Shown: piece after piece, positions 7,948 through 15,602 of the stretch
Layout of the letters: each line of letters begins with the position of its first letter
How positions within the stretch are numbered: the first letter of the stretch is position 1
DNA from: Bacillota bacterium
GTDB lineage: Bacteria; Bacillota; Clostridia; Peptostreptococcales; Anaerovoracaceae
Direction: 5' to 3'
NCBI GenBank assembly: GCA_030526355.1
Contig: JAUNDC010000006.1
Location: 1-64,000 of the forward strand
DNA: 64,000 nt
Position numbers and translations under genes: made by a program
The notes under the pieces: model-generated
Told to the model about the DNA's origin: nothing
The model's database searches: none
What the model saw: the letters and a program-made list of their open reading frames with translations, nothing else

Positions 7948-8610
7948 CTATCCCAGCAATGAAATCATTCTTCCCATATATCCCGTAATCATAAGAACTC
8001 CCATCACAATAAGAAATGCTCCGCACACGCGATTTATAAGTCTGTAATTTCGCCTTATAAGCTCAAATGCCGATTTCATCCTTTCAATCAGGACAGCGCT
8101 GAGAATAAACGGCAGCCCCAATCCTGCTGAATATGCCAGCAGCATGAGTATTCCTGACGCCACATGCCCCTGCTGAGAAGCCAGCATGAGTGCTGAACCG
8201 AGAAATGCTCCCGTACATGGAGTCCACCCTACAGAAAAAACAGCTCCGAAAATCATAGCGGAAATGAATCCCAGACTATTGGTATCCACCGAATGCTTAA
8301 TACCTCTAAACGGATTCAGGTTGATAACCTCAAGATAAATAAGTCCAAAGAAAACAACAATAAGCCCCGTTACAATATCTACGGCTCTACCGTGCTCCGC
8401 CACGAAGCTCCCGACTGTGCCTGCCAGTGCTCCCAGCAAAACAAAAACGACGGTAAATCCCAGAACGAATCCCGCCGCACATTTTAAAGCTGCAGCCGGC
8501 TTTCTCTCTCCACCGCCTGCGAAGTAAGAAACATAAATTGGTATCATAGGCAAAAGGCACGGTGATATGAAGGTCAGCATGCCTTCTGCAAAAGTTATCA
8601 CATACTGCAT
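7948..8610 (-). CDS. ccdA: CcdA-family transmembrane electron transporter
   Basis: A 220-residue protein with six hydrophobic segments. The two redox cysteines of the family are visible in SPCLLP (Cys18) and GWTPCTG (Cys132), each in a membrane helix. It moves reducing equivalents from cytoplasmic thioredoxin across the membrane to the TlpA-like protein encoded next. The length fits short CcdA rather than full DsbD. It is the third gene of the Crp/Fnr operon. Confidence 0.93.
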   Translation of the reverse strand: MQYVITFAEGMLTFISPCLLPMIPIYVSYFAGGGERKPAAALKCAAGFVLGFTVVFVLLGALAGTVGSFVAEHGRAVDIVTGLIVVFFGLIYLEVINLNPFRGIKHSVDTNSLGFISAMIFGAVFSVGWTPCTGAFLGSALMLASQQGHVASGILMLLAYSAGLGLPFILSAVLIERMKSAFELIRRNYRLINRVCGAFLIVMGVLMITGYMGRMISLLG

Positions 8611-8634
8611 ATCGCTGTTTCCTCAGTTTCTTAA

Positions 8635-9000
8635 TCAGATATACATATTTGTCAATAAAATCAAAGCTGCGATAACAATAAATCCGATTACGATGGCAGC
8701 TTTTTCTCTTCCTCTGGCTGCAGCTGACAAACCCTCACGCTTTTTCTTATCTCTGTAATATGAAGGTGAAAATGCCAGACACCTCAGAGGCTCTATGTGG
8801 CTTACAATAGTCAGTTCGATTATCACAGCTGCTCCGAAATACAGCAATCCCTCGAACAATATCTGGCTAGGTTCTTTATCCATGGTCGGCGTCGCACCGA
8901 ACAGGTCTGTGATTATTGTGCTTGCCACCATATGCTTTGCGAAATTAAAAGGCAGAAATACCAGCAGCAGATCAAAAATTATTGTTAAAATCAGAATCAT
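8635..9000 (-). CDS. Small membrane protein of unknown function
   Basis: I do not recognise this 121-residue protein. It has three hydrophobic segments (about 1-20, 48-66 and 98-118) and a basic loop, RDKKKREGLSAAARGREK, before the last one. It has a single cysteine, so it is not a thiol-redox protein itself. It sits between the Crp/Fnr gene (21 bases away) and ccdA (24 bases away), which suggests a role linked to that membrane redox operon. Confidence 0.8.
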   Translation of the reverse strand: MILILTIIFDLLLVFLPFNFAKHMVASTIITDLFGATPTMDKEPSQILFEGLLYFGAAVIIELTIVSHIEPLRCLAFSPSYYRDKKKREGLSAAARGREKAAIVIGFIVIAALILLTNMYI

Positions 9001-9020
9001 TTCCTTGTCTCCTTTATAAA

Positions 9021-9719
9021 TTAAACATACCAGTTATTCATTTCTTCACCGTTCTGGTTTCTCTGAACCTTGAACCAGCTTCTCTTGTAATCCACAAGAC
9101 CTTCTCTTCTCATTCTGCTTAGCTCCGCTGACATAGCACTCCTTTCAACACCCAGATAATCGGCCAGTTCCTGCCTATCAAAAGGTATTGTAAAGTTATT
9201 GCTTCCTCTCAGCTTGGCCTGAGTCATCAGGTATGCCATAAGCTTTTCTCTTGTTGAACGTTTTGATGTTATTTCAATCTTCCTGTTGAATTCCAGATTC
9301 TTTCGAGCCACTATCTTTAGCATATTATATATCATTTTATTATGAAAACTGCATGCCCTGCTGCACACATCCACCATATACCGGCAATCAATCAGCAGAA
9401 CCTCACATGGTGACGATGCAACCACGCTCACAGGAAGAACATCAACATCTGCACATGCGAAGGATTCACCGAATATCTGAGCCGGTTCAATAAATGACAT
9501 GATGCTTCTGTGCCCGAAATAATCAAGCATTATAATCTGAGCCTCTCCCGACAGAATTATCCCCACATACCGGGCAGGCTCACCCTCTGTAAAAATATTT
9601 TCACCTTTTTCCACCTTAATAACTCTTGCTTTAAGGCATGATAGCATAGCAGGAATCTCTTCATCTCCAACTCCGTCAAACAATGCACATCTTCTTAAAA
9701 CGTCCAAATACTTTTCCAT
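9021..9719 (-). CDS. Crp/Fnr-family transcriptional regulator
   Basis: A 232-residue regulator with an N-terminal cyclic-nucleotide-binding-like beta barrel (about 8-125) and a C-terminal winged helix with RQELADYLGVERSAMSAELSRM as the recognition region. I use the ATG at 9719, which has GGGGAG seven bases upstream; the longer frame would begin inside the -10 box of the promoter. It heads the ccdA-tlpA operon and is probably its regulator. Seven cysteines, four of them clustered between residues about 105 and 135, hint at thiol or metal sensing, but the N-terminal Fnr-type cluster motif is absent. Confidence 0.92.
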   Translation of the reverse strand: MEKYLDVLRRCALFDGVGDEEIPAMLSCLKARVIKVEKGENIFTEGEPARYVGIILSGEAQIIMLDYFGHRSIMSFIEPAQIFGESFACADVDVLPVSVVASSPCEVLLIDCRYMVDVCSRACSFHNKMIYNMLKIVARKNLEFNRKIEITSKRSTREKLMAYLMTQAKLRGSNNFTIPFDRQELADYLGVERSAMSAELSRMRREGLVDYKRSWFKVQRNQNGEEMNNWYV

Positions 9720-9736
9720 TAAAATGCTCCCCGTTC

Positions 9737-9750
9737 GTTGTATATACAAC
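9737..9750. promoter_or_regulatory. Perfect 14-bp palindrome in the crp/fnr-like leader
   Basis: GTTGTATATACAAC is self-complementary over 14 bases and lies between the promoter and the ribosome site of the Crp/Fnr gene. Its symmetry suits a dimeric regulator, possibly autoregulation; it does not match the classical TGTGA or TTGAT Crp/Fnr half-sites. Confidence 0.5.
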
Positions 9751-9764
9751 ACACTTGTCATTCA

Positions 9765-9793
9765 ATGATACTAAACTACACTGATAAAGTCAA
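9765..9793 (-). promoter_or_regulatory. Sigma-A promoter of the Crp/Fnr-CcdA-TlpA operon
   Basis: TTGACT and TATCAT are spaced by 17 bases on the minus strand. The predicted start point is about 35 bases before the ribosome site. Confidence 0.8.
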
Positions 9794-9829
9794 CTAAAAC
9801 AAGCTTATGATTTCCCCTTTTATCATGTA

Positions 9830-10576
9830 TTATACATTCAGAAACTCCAGCATTTCGCTCAGTACCTTTTCTGGAGCTCCCGGTATTGAAAGCCTGTGAT
9901 CACCATTATCTACCGTTGTCATTTCAATATCGTGCATTTCGGCAAACTCTTTCGCTCTGGCATAATCAATGGTTTCATCACCGCTGCCATGTATCATCCT
10001 TATATCGGCTCCATATTTTTTGAACCTCTCAAACAAATCGTGCTCCTGCAGATCACTGATAAATTCCTCAGTAACCTTCAGAGGTCTTCCATTATCATAA
10101 TCCAGTATCACATATCCGTTTTTCTCCAGAAACCGCTTCTCTTCCTGCGTAGGATTTCTGAACAGCTCCGGCATGTTTACAGCTGCACTTCTGAGAAAAG
10201 CTCTGGCACCTCTGATACGGCATCCGAAAATATAGTTCAGAGTAATATACGCTCCGAAGCTTGATCCGAAATAGACGACCTCAACGCCCGGATTCTGATT
10301 TCTCACAAGCTGTTCAACATCCATAAGGTCATCAATGCAATTTTCAACAGTCAGAAATTCTCCGTCCACCGAGCTTTCGCCGTGAGCAGGGAAATCAAAA
10401 GCCATTACTCCGATTCCGTGCTCAGGAAGCTCATTCATCAGCATCTGTGCCGTAGGGCTTTCCTTGCTGCTTCCGAAGCCGTGAGCTATAACTACAACTG
10501 TTTTATTGTCCATATTTATCTCGGCATTGAACATGATATCATAACTGCCGGGTCTTTTTATAATTCCTTTTCTCAT
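9830..10576 (-). CDS. Alpha/beta hydrolase
   Basis: A 248-residue cytoplasmic serine hydrolase. The oxyanion region HGFGSSKES is near residue 32, the nucleophile elbow is GSSFG (Ser106), the probable acid is Asp200 in HGSGDE and the base His227 in NGDHRLS. The triad order and spacing are complete, so it should be active on an ester, thioester or amide; the substrate is not predictable. It follows the ylmH-like gene by 13 bases and is likely cotranscribed. Confidence 0.9.
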   Translation of the reverse strand: MRKGIIKRPGSYDIMFNAEINMDNKTVVVIAHGFGSSKESPTAQMLMNELPEHGIGVMAFDFPAHGESSVDGEFLTVENCIDDLMDVEQLVRNQNPGVEVVYFGSSFGAYITLNYIFGCRIRGARAFLRSAAVNMPELFRNPTQEEKRFLEKNGYVILDYDNGRPLKVTEEFISDLQEHDLFERFKKYGADIRMIHGSGDETIDYARAKEFAEMHDIEMTTVDNGDHRLSIPGAPEKVLSEMLEFLNV

Positions 10577-10589
10577 TCTGGTCTCCTTT

Positions 10590-11357
10590 TTACAAATATC
10601 GTTCTATTTCTATAAATATTCTGTCTTTACGTGTTCTGCCGCCTACTGTTTTCAGGTATGCCTTGCCCTTTCCCCTCAGAACAAGCTTACTTCCTTCATC
10701 AACCTGCATGTCCGGCTTTTCCGACTGCATACTGTTGACAAAAACAAAACCTCCACGTATGGCTTCAGAAGCTTTGGCTCTGGACATCTGAAATGCAGAC
10801 GAAATAACATTATCCAGTCTTAGTGAAGCCACTGTATCATTTATCATCACGGTCTTCTGCTCCGGAATGTTAAGCTCTTCAACCTGTACCGCCTCAAGCT
10901 TCAGAGTCGTTCTTCCAGCTTTGCAGTAATTCAGAAGAATGAACTCCTTCACATCATCCATAACTATTATCTCAGCACCACTGTCGGTTACGAGAATATC
11001 GCCTGTCATCTCCCGCCTGATCCCCAGACCCAATATGGAGCCTAGATAATCACGATGAGTCAGCTTCCTGCTGCCGGCAGGCACCTTGATTCTTATCACG
11101 GAAAGCGGACAATCTCTCTCGTCAGCATAATCAGGCAGAAAAACAGCCATCGTCCGTTCTGCATCTTCATAGCCTCCATAAAACACGCAACGCACCTCAC
11201 TGCCGCTGACACCAAGCTCACGCAGACTTTTTTCTATAAGAGATCTCTGGCGAAGGTCCAGAAAATTTGTATATGTCATGCAGTACTGCTGACAGCACTG
11301 TCTGAATTTATCTTCTACTCCGGCAACGAGCATTCTGTCTTCCTTTGATAGTTCCAT
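10590..11357 (-). CDS. ylmH: YlmH-like S4-domain RNA-binding protein
   Basis: A 255-residue protein with an N-terminal YlmH region containing TNFLDLRQRS, a central domain, and a C-terminal S4 RNA-binding domain (about 180-250). YlmH proteins associate with the ribosome and have been linked to rescue of obstructed large subunits. Here it is away from the usual cell-division ylm cluster and pairs with a hydrolase gene. The ATG at 11357 has a weak ribosome site; an inner ATG at 11333 has AAAGGAAG, but the family alignment favours the longer form. Confidence 0.85.
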   Translation of the reverse strand: MELSKEDRMLVAGVEDKFRQCCQQYCMTYTNFLDLRQRSLIEKSLRELGVSGSEVRCVFYGGYEDAERTMAVFLPDYADERDCPLSVIRIKVPAGSRKLTHRDYLGSILGLGIRREMTGDILVTDSGAEIIVMDDVKEFILLNYCKAGRTTLKLEAVQVEELNIPEQKTVMINDTVASLRLDNVISSAFQMSRAKASEAIRGGFVFVNSMQSEKPDMQVDEGSKLVLRGKGKAYLKTVGGRTRKDRIFIEIERYL

Positions 11358-11448
11358 ATTGTTTTATTGGCATCTCCAGTTATTCTTTATTTCATCTAGT
11401 AAATCTGTATATATTCTGTAGTTCATTATAACATATCAGACATTTACA

Positions 11449-11485
11449 GTGTTACCCAGATTTATTAAGAAAACCCGGGTAACAC
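11449..11485. other. Hairpin between cotJC and the ylmH-like gene
   Basis: GTGTTACCC and GGGTAACAC pair across a 19-base loop directly after the cotJC stop. No T run follows on either strand, so it is a poor intrinsic terminator. It lies just upstream of a TATAAT sequence (minus strand) that may serve the ylmH-like gene, so it could be an operator instead. Confidence 0.45.
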
Positions 11486-11502
11486 CCAATATTAATATCC
11501 TG

Positions 11503-12096
11503 CTAATCAAAGCTCGGATTTAATGCATAAAAATTCTTACCGTCCAGATTATCCTGAACATTTCTCAATGCTTCCCCAAATCTCTGGAAATGCACCACTT
11601 CGCGCTCCCTAAGATACCTGATCGGGTCTATCACATCAGGATCATCAACCATCCTCAATATATTGTCATAAGTGGTTCTAGCCTTTTGTTCTGCGGCCAT
11701 ATCTTCAATAAGGTCGGTAATTGCATCACCCTTTGATGCGAATGACAATGCATTAAATGGGAACCCTGCTGCAGCCTGTGGATAAACTCCTGCTGTATGA
11801 TCAACAAAGTAAGTTTCAAACCCTGCATCCTTTATCTGGTCAATCGTCATATTCCTTGTAAGCTGATGAATTATTGCACTTACCATTTCTAGGTGTGCAA
11901 GTTCTTCTGTACCCACATCCGTCAAAGTGGCAATAGCTTCATTGAACGGCATTGAATATCTTTGAGAAAGGTATCGCTGTGAAGCTGCCAGTTCGCCGTC
12001 AGGCCCTCCCACCTGACTTATTATGAACTTAGCCATTGCAGGGTTTGGGGTTTTGATATTTACAGGATACTCAAGTCTCTTCTCATAAGTCCACAT
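11503..12096 (-). CDS. cotJC: Spore coat protein CotJC, manganese-catalase family
   Basis: A 197-residue ferritin-like protein of the manganese catalase family. Glu and His residues expected at the di-metal site are seen in GTEELAHLEM, AAEQKARTTYD and REVVHFQRF. CotJC is assembled into the spore coat and may protect the spore against peroxide. It is the last gene of cotJABC, the usual order, and follows cotJB by three bases. Length and sequence are normal for the clostridial form. Confidence 0.96.
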   Translation of the reverse strand: MWTYEKRLEYPVNIKTPNPAMAKFIISQVGGPDGELAASQRYLSQRYSMPFNEAIATLTDVGTEELAHLEMVSAIIHQLTRNMTIDQIKDAGFETYFVDHTAGVYPQAAAGFPFNALSFASKGDAITDLIEDMAAEQKARTTYDNILRMVDDPDVIDPIRYLREREVVHFQRFGEALRNVQDNLDGKNFYALNPSFD

Positions 12097-12099
12097 ATC

Positions 12100-12372
12100 T
12101 TAATCCTCCCCTTCCCATGGCCATGGCTCATTTATCCATGACCATCCATCTTTTTTAGTATTAATACCTTCGTAATTCAGCGGACCGAATTCCCTTTCAA
12201 ACCTTTCTCTAGCATCTGCATGCATACATTTCACTTTATCATAAAGATCAAGTGCTTTTTCACATTCAGGCTGGTTATTGAGGTAAAGCCCTAACTCAAT
12301 CATGGCAAAGTTGAGCTGCTGCACTTTTCTCAGTGCTTCAGTCCTTTCATTCTTCGTACATTTCATCGGCAC
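12100..12372 (-). CDS. cotJB: Spore coat protein CotJB
   Basis: A 90-residue helical protein with the CotJB features: a leucine-rich N-terminal helix, LGLYLNNQPECEKAL, and a C-terminal tryptophan-rich tail, WSWINEPWPWEGED. It is a partner of CotJA and CotJC in spore coat assembly. The gene overlaps the cotJA end by ten bases, implying coupled translation. Confidence 0.95.
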   Translation of the reverse strand: MPMKCTKNERTEALRKVQQLNFAMIELGLYLNNQPECEKALDLYDKVKCMHADARERFEREFGPLNYEGINTKKDGWSWINEPWPWEGED

Positions 12373-12641
12373 TCACCTCCCAGAAACGGTAAATACAGGC
12401 TAGGAAAAACAGTACCGGAATTCAATCCTTTTTCAAGATCGTAGGTCTCTTCCCACGGCTGCATTGGAACATAAGCCATTGCAAGAGTCCACGTGTCAAA
12501 ATCACATTTCTCCATATGGCTGCGGCACCCCCTGCCTATATCATGCTGCATAGCGTTATCTATTTCATCCATCAGGTAGTCAAAATCAAAACTATTCCTA
12601 TTCTGGCAATAACCTTCGCGGGATGTTGTTTTGCAATTCAA
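12363..12641 (-). CDS. cotJA: Spore coat-associated protein CotJA, TTG start
   Basis: A 92-residue protein with the CotJA core AYVPMQPWEETYD and the tail TVFPSLYLPFLG. The longest frame begins with GTG at 12659, inside the AAAGGAG sequence itself, so I choose the TTG at 12641, eight bases downstream of AAAGGAG. The N-terminal 30 residues are longer than the CotJA core. Its ribosome site is buried in the 3' arm of the hairpin at 12650-12688, and a sporulation-type -10 lies in the other arm. It heads cotJABC. Confidence 0.92.
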   Translation of the reverse strand: MNCKTTSREGYCQNRNSFDFDYLMDEIDNAMQHDIGRGCRSHMEKCDFDTWTLAMAYVPMQPWEETYDLEKGLNSGTVFPSLYLPFLGGECR

Positions 12642-12688
12642 AATAAAAACTCCTTTCACTTCAGTATATTGATATACTATGAAAGGAG
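12642..12688. terminator. Terminator hairpin that also masks the cotJA ribosome site
   Basis: CTCCTTTCA (12650-12658) and TGAAAGGAG (12680-12688) pair perfectly, with an inner AGTATA/TATACT helix around TTGA. T runs flank it on both strands. On the minus strand the 3' arm contains the cotJA Shine-Dalgarno AAAGGAG, and the T-rich tail TTTTTATT is the spacer to the TTG start. It ends the iron-sulfur flavoprotein transcript. Confidence 0.85.
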
Positions 12689-12700
12689 CTTTTTTTATGT
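12673..12700 (-). promoter_or_regulatory. Candidate sigma-K-type promoter of cotJABC inside the terminator
   Basis: The minus strand has AC, 17 bases, then CATAGTATA, matching the AC-N16/17-CATANNNTA pattern of late mother-cell promoters. In Bacillus cotJ is sigma-E dependent, so the exact sigma factor is open. A transcript begun about seven bases downstream would lack the 5' arm of the hairpin. The pattern carries little information alone; position and context support it. Confidence 0.5.
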
Positions 12701-12732
12701 TCCAATTTACATTTCTGCTAAAACCAGCTCTG

Positions 12733-13272
12733 CTATACTACAGCTTTCCACAGTTCCTCCAGTTCTGCCATTGCTTCTGCATCCGCAGCCAAATCTCCTG
12801 TCCCTGCCGCAGTATAAGTTTTTGAAAACTTCAAATCCCATCCCAGGTAATCGCATATGCACTTAAACTGCTGAGGAATTATCTTGTACTGCATATCATC
12901 CTGCTCTGCTTCACCGATTACGATAACTCCGATTTTTTTCTTCAGCTCATGCAGTTTGGTGCTCTGAGAATACATTTTGTCAATAATCACCTTGAGCTGC
13001 GCTGTGATTCCCCACCAGTAAACAGGTGTCGCGAATACAATAATATCCGCTCCAACAGCCGCATTGACAATTTCATTGGTATCATCATCAAATACACATC
13101 CTTCTCCGGATTTGCAGGATTCACATGCAATGCAAGGAGAAACGCCAGCATCATTGGCATTTATCTGAGTTATCTCCAGTCCCTCAACATTGGCAAAGCC
13201 TTTCTTAACAGCCTCCAGAGCGGCTTCTGTATTGCCATGTCTAGGGCTTCCATTAAATAATAATGCTTTCAT
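12733..13272 (-). CDS. Iron-sulfur flavoprotein, NADPH-dependent FMN reductase fold
   Basis: A 179-residue flavodoxin-like protein. The FMN phosphate loop is NGSPRHGNTE at residues 7-16. Cys47, Cys50, Cys53 and Cys59 form the compact CX2CX2CX5C motif of archaeal and clostridial iron-sulfur flavoproteins, which carry FMN and a 4Fe-4S cluster and transfer electrons, probably in oxygen or peroxide defence. The start at 13272 follows a GGAGG site; the longer frame (13320) has no support. It lies 66 bases after the EamA gene and ends at the cotJA terminator. Confidence 0.9.
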   Translation of the reverse strand: MKALLFNGSPRHGNTEAALEAVKKGFANVEGLEITQINANDAGVSPCIACESCKSGEGCVFDDDTNEIVNAAVGADIIVFATPVYWWGITAQLKVIIDKMYSQSTKLHELKKKIGVIVIGEAEQDDMQYKIIPQQFKCICDYLGWDLKFSKTYTAAGTGDLAADAEAMAELEELWKAVV

Positions 13273-13338
13273 ATTTACCTCCATATTTAAAATATATATT
13301 CTTCTTTGTTCAATTTTCATCAGAACTATACTGCCCTT

Positions 13339-14241
13339 TTACTCATTATGCCTCATTTCAGGAATCTGCGCAATAATAAAAGCTGCCATCATCAACACAC
13401 ATCCTGTAATTTCTCTGCCCGACATTGTCTCACCAAGGAACATCGCTCCGCATACAGCCGAGAAAAATGCCTCAAGGCTCATTATTACTGTCGCAACAGC
13501 AGGTGGAGTATGTTTCTGCCCGGCAATCTGCAACGTAAATGCTACGCTTACCTCCAACACAGCTGTATAGAGAACAGGTACAGCGCAGTCTATCACGGAA
13601 CTGACATCTATTGTTTCGAATAACAATGCAGGAATCAAGGAGAGTATTCCTGCTATAAAAAACTGCATAAAAGACAGTTTGAGCACATCGACTCGCTCCG
13701 AATAATAATCAATCAGCAGTATCTGGAAAGAGTACGCTACAGCACATGCCATCACCAGGCCATCGCCCAGCTGTATTGAGAAGCCCTCGGTTATGCACAG
13801 AAGGTATAATCCGAAACATGCTATCGCAATTCCCAGCCATGTAAGAAACGGAACCTTGCGACGAAGAAACAGCAATATTACCGGCACTATAACTATATCC
13901 ATAGAAGTGATAAAGCCTGCCTTACCGGCAGTTGTATATACTATCCCTACCTGCTGTAGCGACCCGGCAATAGAATTGGCAAGTCCGCACAGGACGGCGC
14001 CTGTTATCAGCTGCCTATCCCTAAAGGGTGTAATTGACCTTCTGTCGGCTTTCGGTCTCTTGCTGTTTAAGCTTCCCACTATGTATATTACCGGCAAAAG
14101 TGCCAGCGAGCCCAGTGTAAACCTGAAAAACCCGAATGTGAAAGGACCGATATAATCCATCCCTATCTTCTGGAAAATAAAAGCTGACCCCCAGATAACG
14201 GCAGCCAGAAGCAGATATAATTCTCCCTTTAATTGTTTCAT
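13339..14241 (-). CDS. EamA-family (DMT superfamily) membrane transporter
   Basis: A 300-residue protein with ten hydrophobic segments made of two EamA repeats (about 5-140 and 150-290). The first repeat has the typical WGSAFIFQKIG. Members export amino acids, metabolites or small drugs by proton exchange; the substrate is not predictable here. It lies downstream of the saccharopine-dehydrogenase-like gene behind a terminator, so it is probably transcribed separately. Confidence 0.93.
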   Translation of the reverse strand: MKQLKGELYLLLAAVIWGSAFIFQKIGMDYIGPFTFGFFRFTLGSLALLPVIYIVGSLNSKRPKADRRSITPFRDRQLITGAVLCGLANSIAGSLQQVGIVYTTAGKAGFITSMDIVIVPVILLFLRRKVPFLTWLGIAIACFGLYLLCITEGFSIQLGDGLVMACAVAYSFQILLIDYYSERVDVLKLSFMQFFIAGILSLIPALLFETIDVSSVIDCAVPVLYTAVLEVSVAFTLQIAGQKHTPPAVATVIMSLEAFFSAVCGAMFLGETMSGREITGCVLMMAAFIIAQIPEMRHNE

Positions 14242-14274
14242 ACTAACTCCTTGAAGCTTAATTTCACAACAGCT

Positions 14275-14300
14275 AAAACGGCTCCCGAAAGAGCCGTTTT
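14275..14300 (-). terminator. Intrinsic terminator of the permease/saccharopine-dehydrogenase operon
   Basis: AAAACGGCTC and GAGCCGTTTT pair perfectly around a six-base loop, with the T run built into the stem end on the minus strand, just after the stop at 14323. Confidence 0.85.
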
Positions 14301-14322
14301 ACCGTATAATCATATTTACATT

Positions 14323-15546
14323 TTACAGAGGTTTCACTTCAGTTTCAAGGGTTATATCCAGTTTCTCAGCATATGCCAGATATTTGTCACATTCCTCATA
14401 TGTAAGCATATCCGATGATATGAGACCTGTCTGTGTATAATCATCATTTACAAACATCTTTGTAAACAGTGAACCACACTGTCCTGTAAGATACTGTTCC
14501 CCTGTAATTCCTGCACGTTTAAATGACTCTTCGCATCCTGGTGCATACAGATACGTCTCTACCAGAACCTTCTTTCCATCCTTTGTTCCCGTTGCTTCCA
14601 CAACGAATGCACCCTCATCCTTCACAAGTCCTTCGTCCAGGATTTCCTTTATTTCATCATGATATTTTGGTGCCGGCGGAAGATGACTTACTATAACATC
14701 AAACGGAATAAAAGTATGTCCCTTGTAGGTTTCCTCTTCTCTCTTCAGAAGCCCTGCTCTGTAAAGCGGTGTCGAGAATTCAATGCCTACTCCGCCGTAT
14801 TTGAAGTTGATGTTCTTAGCTCCCTTAAAATGAGTATCCTTGTTTAATCCCATATATACTGTCTCGTCATGTGCGTGCTCCACCAGAGTAACCGGTTTTT
14901 CGCATCCTTTGAAATGTCTTGTTACAGGCAGTGAATGAGGCTCTGTTTCAACCAGTACTCCATCCTTCAGTGCGAAGGTAGGGTCTGTCATATCCGACAG
15001 TGCTGTAAACGGCGACCACCAGAAAGGCAGGAATCTTTTGGCTTCCACACCTTCGTACACCATCATGAGGATATCATCACAGGTATCAAGATATCTCATG
15101 GAGCTCTTTGTAGCAACACACATCATTCCAGGTGCTGAGCCTGTTCCGATAATGGCCATTTTACCGTTTTCCTTAAACTTTTTACCATATTCATCATACA
15201 TTATTTCCACGCATTTCGGCCACCACTCATCCAGAACGTCCGTTGCTGCGAAGTCCTGATAGTTCGCTTTTACCGCTATAGCTGCGTCCAGAACCTTTGG
15301 CGCGAATCTGATAGGAAGTGCGTTTACTATCAGATCAACTCCCTGAGCAACATCAATAATGCTGTTTACATCGTTGGCATCCACAATTGCGCCCTTTGCC
15401 TTGTTAAGTATTTTTACCAGTTCATCTACTGCCTTCTTATCAACATCGGCACAGATGATTTCACTTACGTTTGGTTCTTCGTCCATTCTCTGAGCTACCG
15501 TTGAACCCTGTGCACCTGTTCCTAATACCAGTATCTTTTTACTCAT
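14323..15546 (-). CDS. Saccharopine dehydrogenase family oxidoreductase
   Basis: A 407-residue NAD(P)-binding protein with the Rossmann start KKILVLGTGAQGSTVAQRM and the saccharopine-dehydrogenase-like C-terminal domain. Members act on amino-acid adducts such as saccharopine or carboxynorspermidine, but many bacterial members are unassigned. The outer ATG directly abuts AAGGAG, so the inner ATG (MSKKIL), nine bases from the site, is chosen. It follows an amino-acid permease by 56 bases in the same operon, which suggests use of an imported amino acid, possibly lysine related. No other lysine pathway gene is nearby. Confidence 0.88.
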   Translation of the reverse strand: MSKKILVLGTGAQGSTVAQRMDEEPNVSEIICADVDKKAVDELVKILNKAKGAIVDANDVNSIIDVAQGVDLIVNALPIRFAPKVLDAAIAVKANYQDFAATDVLDEWWPKCVEIMYDEYGKKFKENGKMAIIGTGSAPGMMCVATKSSMRYLDTCDDILMMVYEGVEAKRFLPFWWSPFTALSDMTDPTFALKDGVLVETEPHSLPVTRHFKGCEKPVTLVEHAHDETVYMGLNKDTHFKGAKNINFKYGGVGIEFSTPLYRAGLLKREEETYKGHTFIPFDVIVSHLPPAPKYHDEIKEILDEGLVKDEGAFVVEATGTKDGKKVLVETYLYAPGCEESFKRAGITGEQYLTGQCGSLFTKMFVNDDYTQTGLISSDMLTYEECDKYLAYAEKLDITLETEVKPL

Positions 15547-15602
15547 TATGCTCATCTCCTTAATTTATTTTATCAAAGTGATTCTAATCTGATTCCTATA
15601 AG

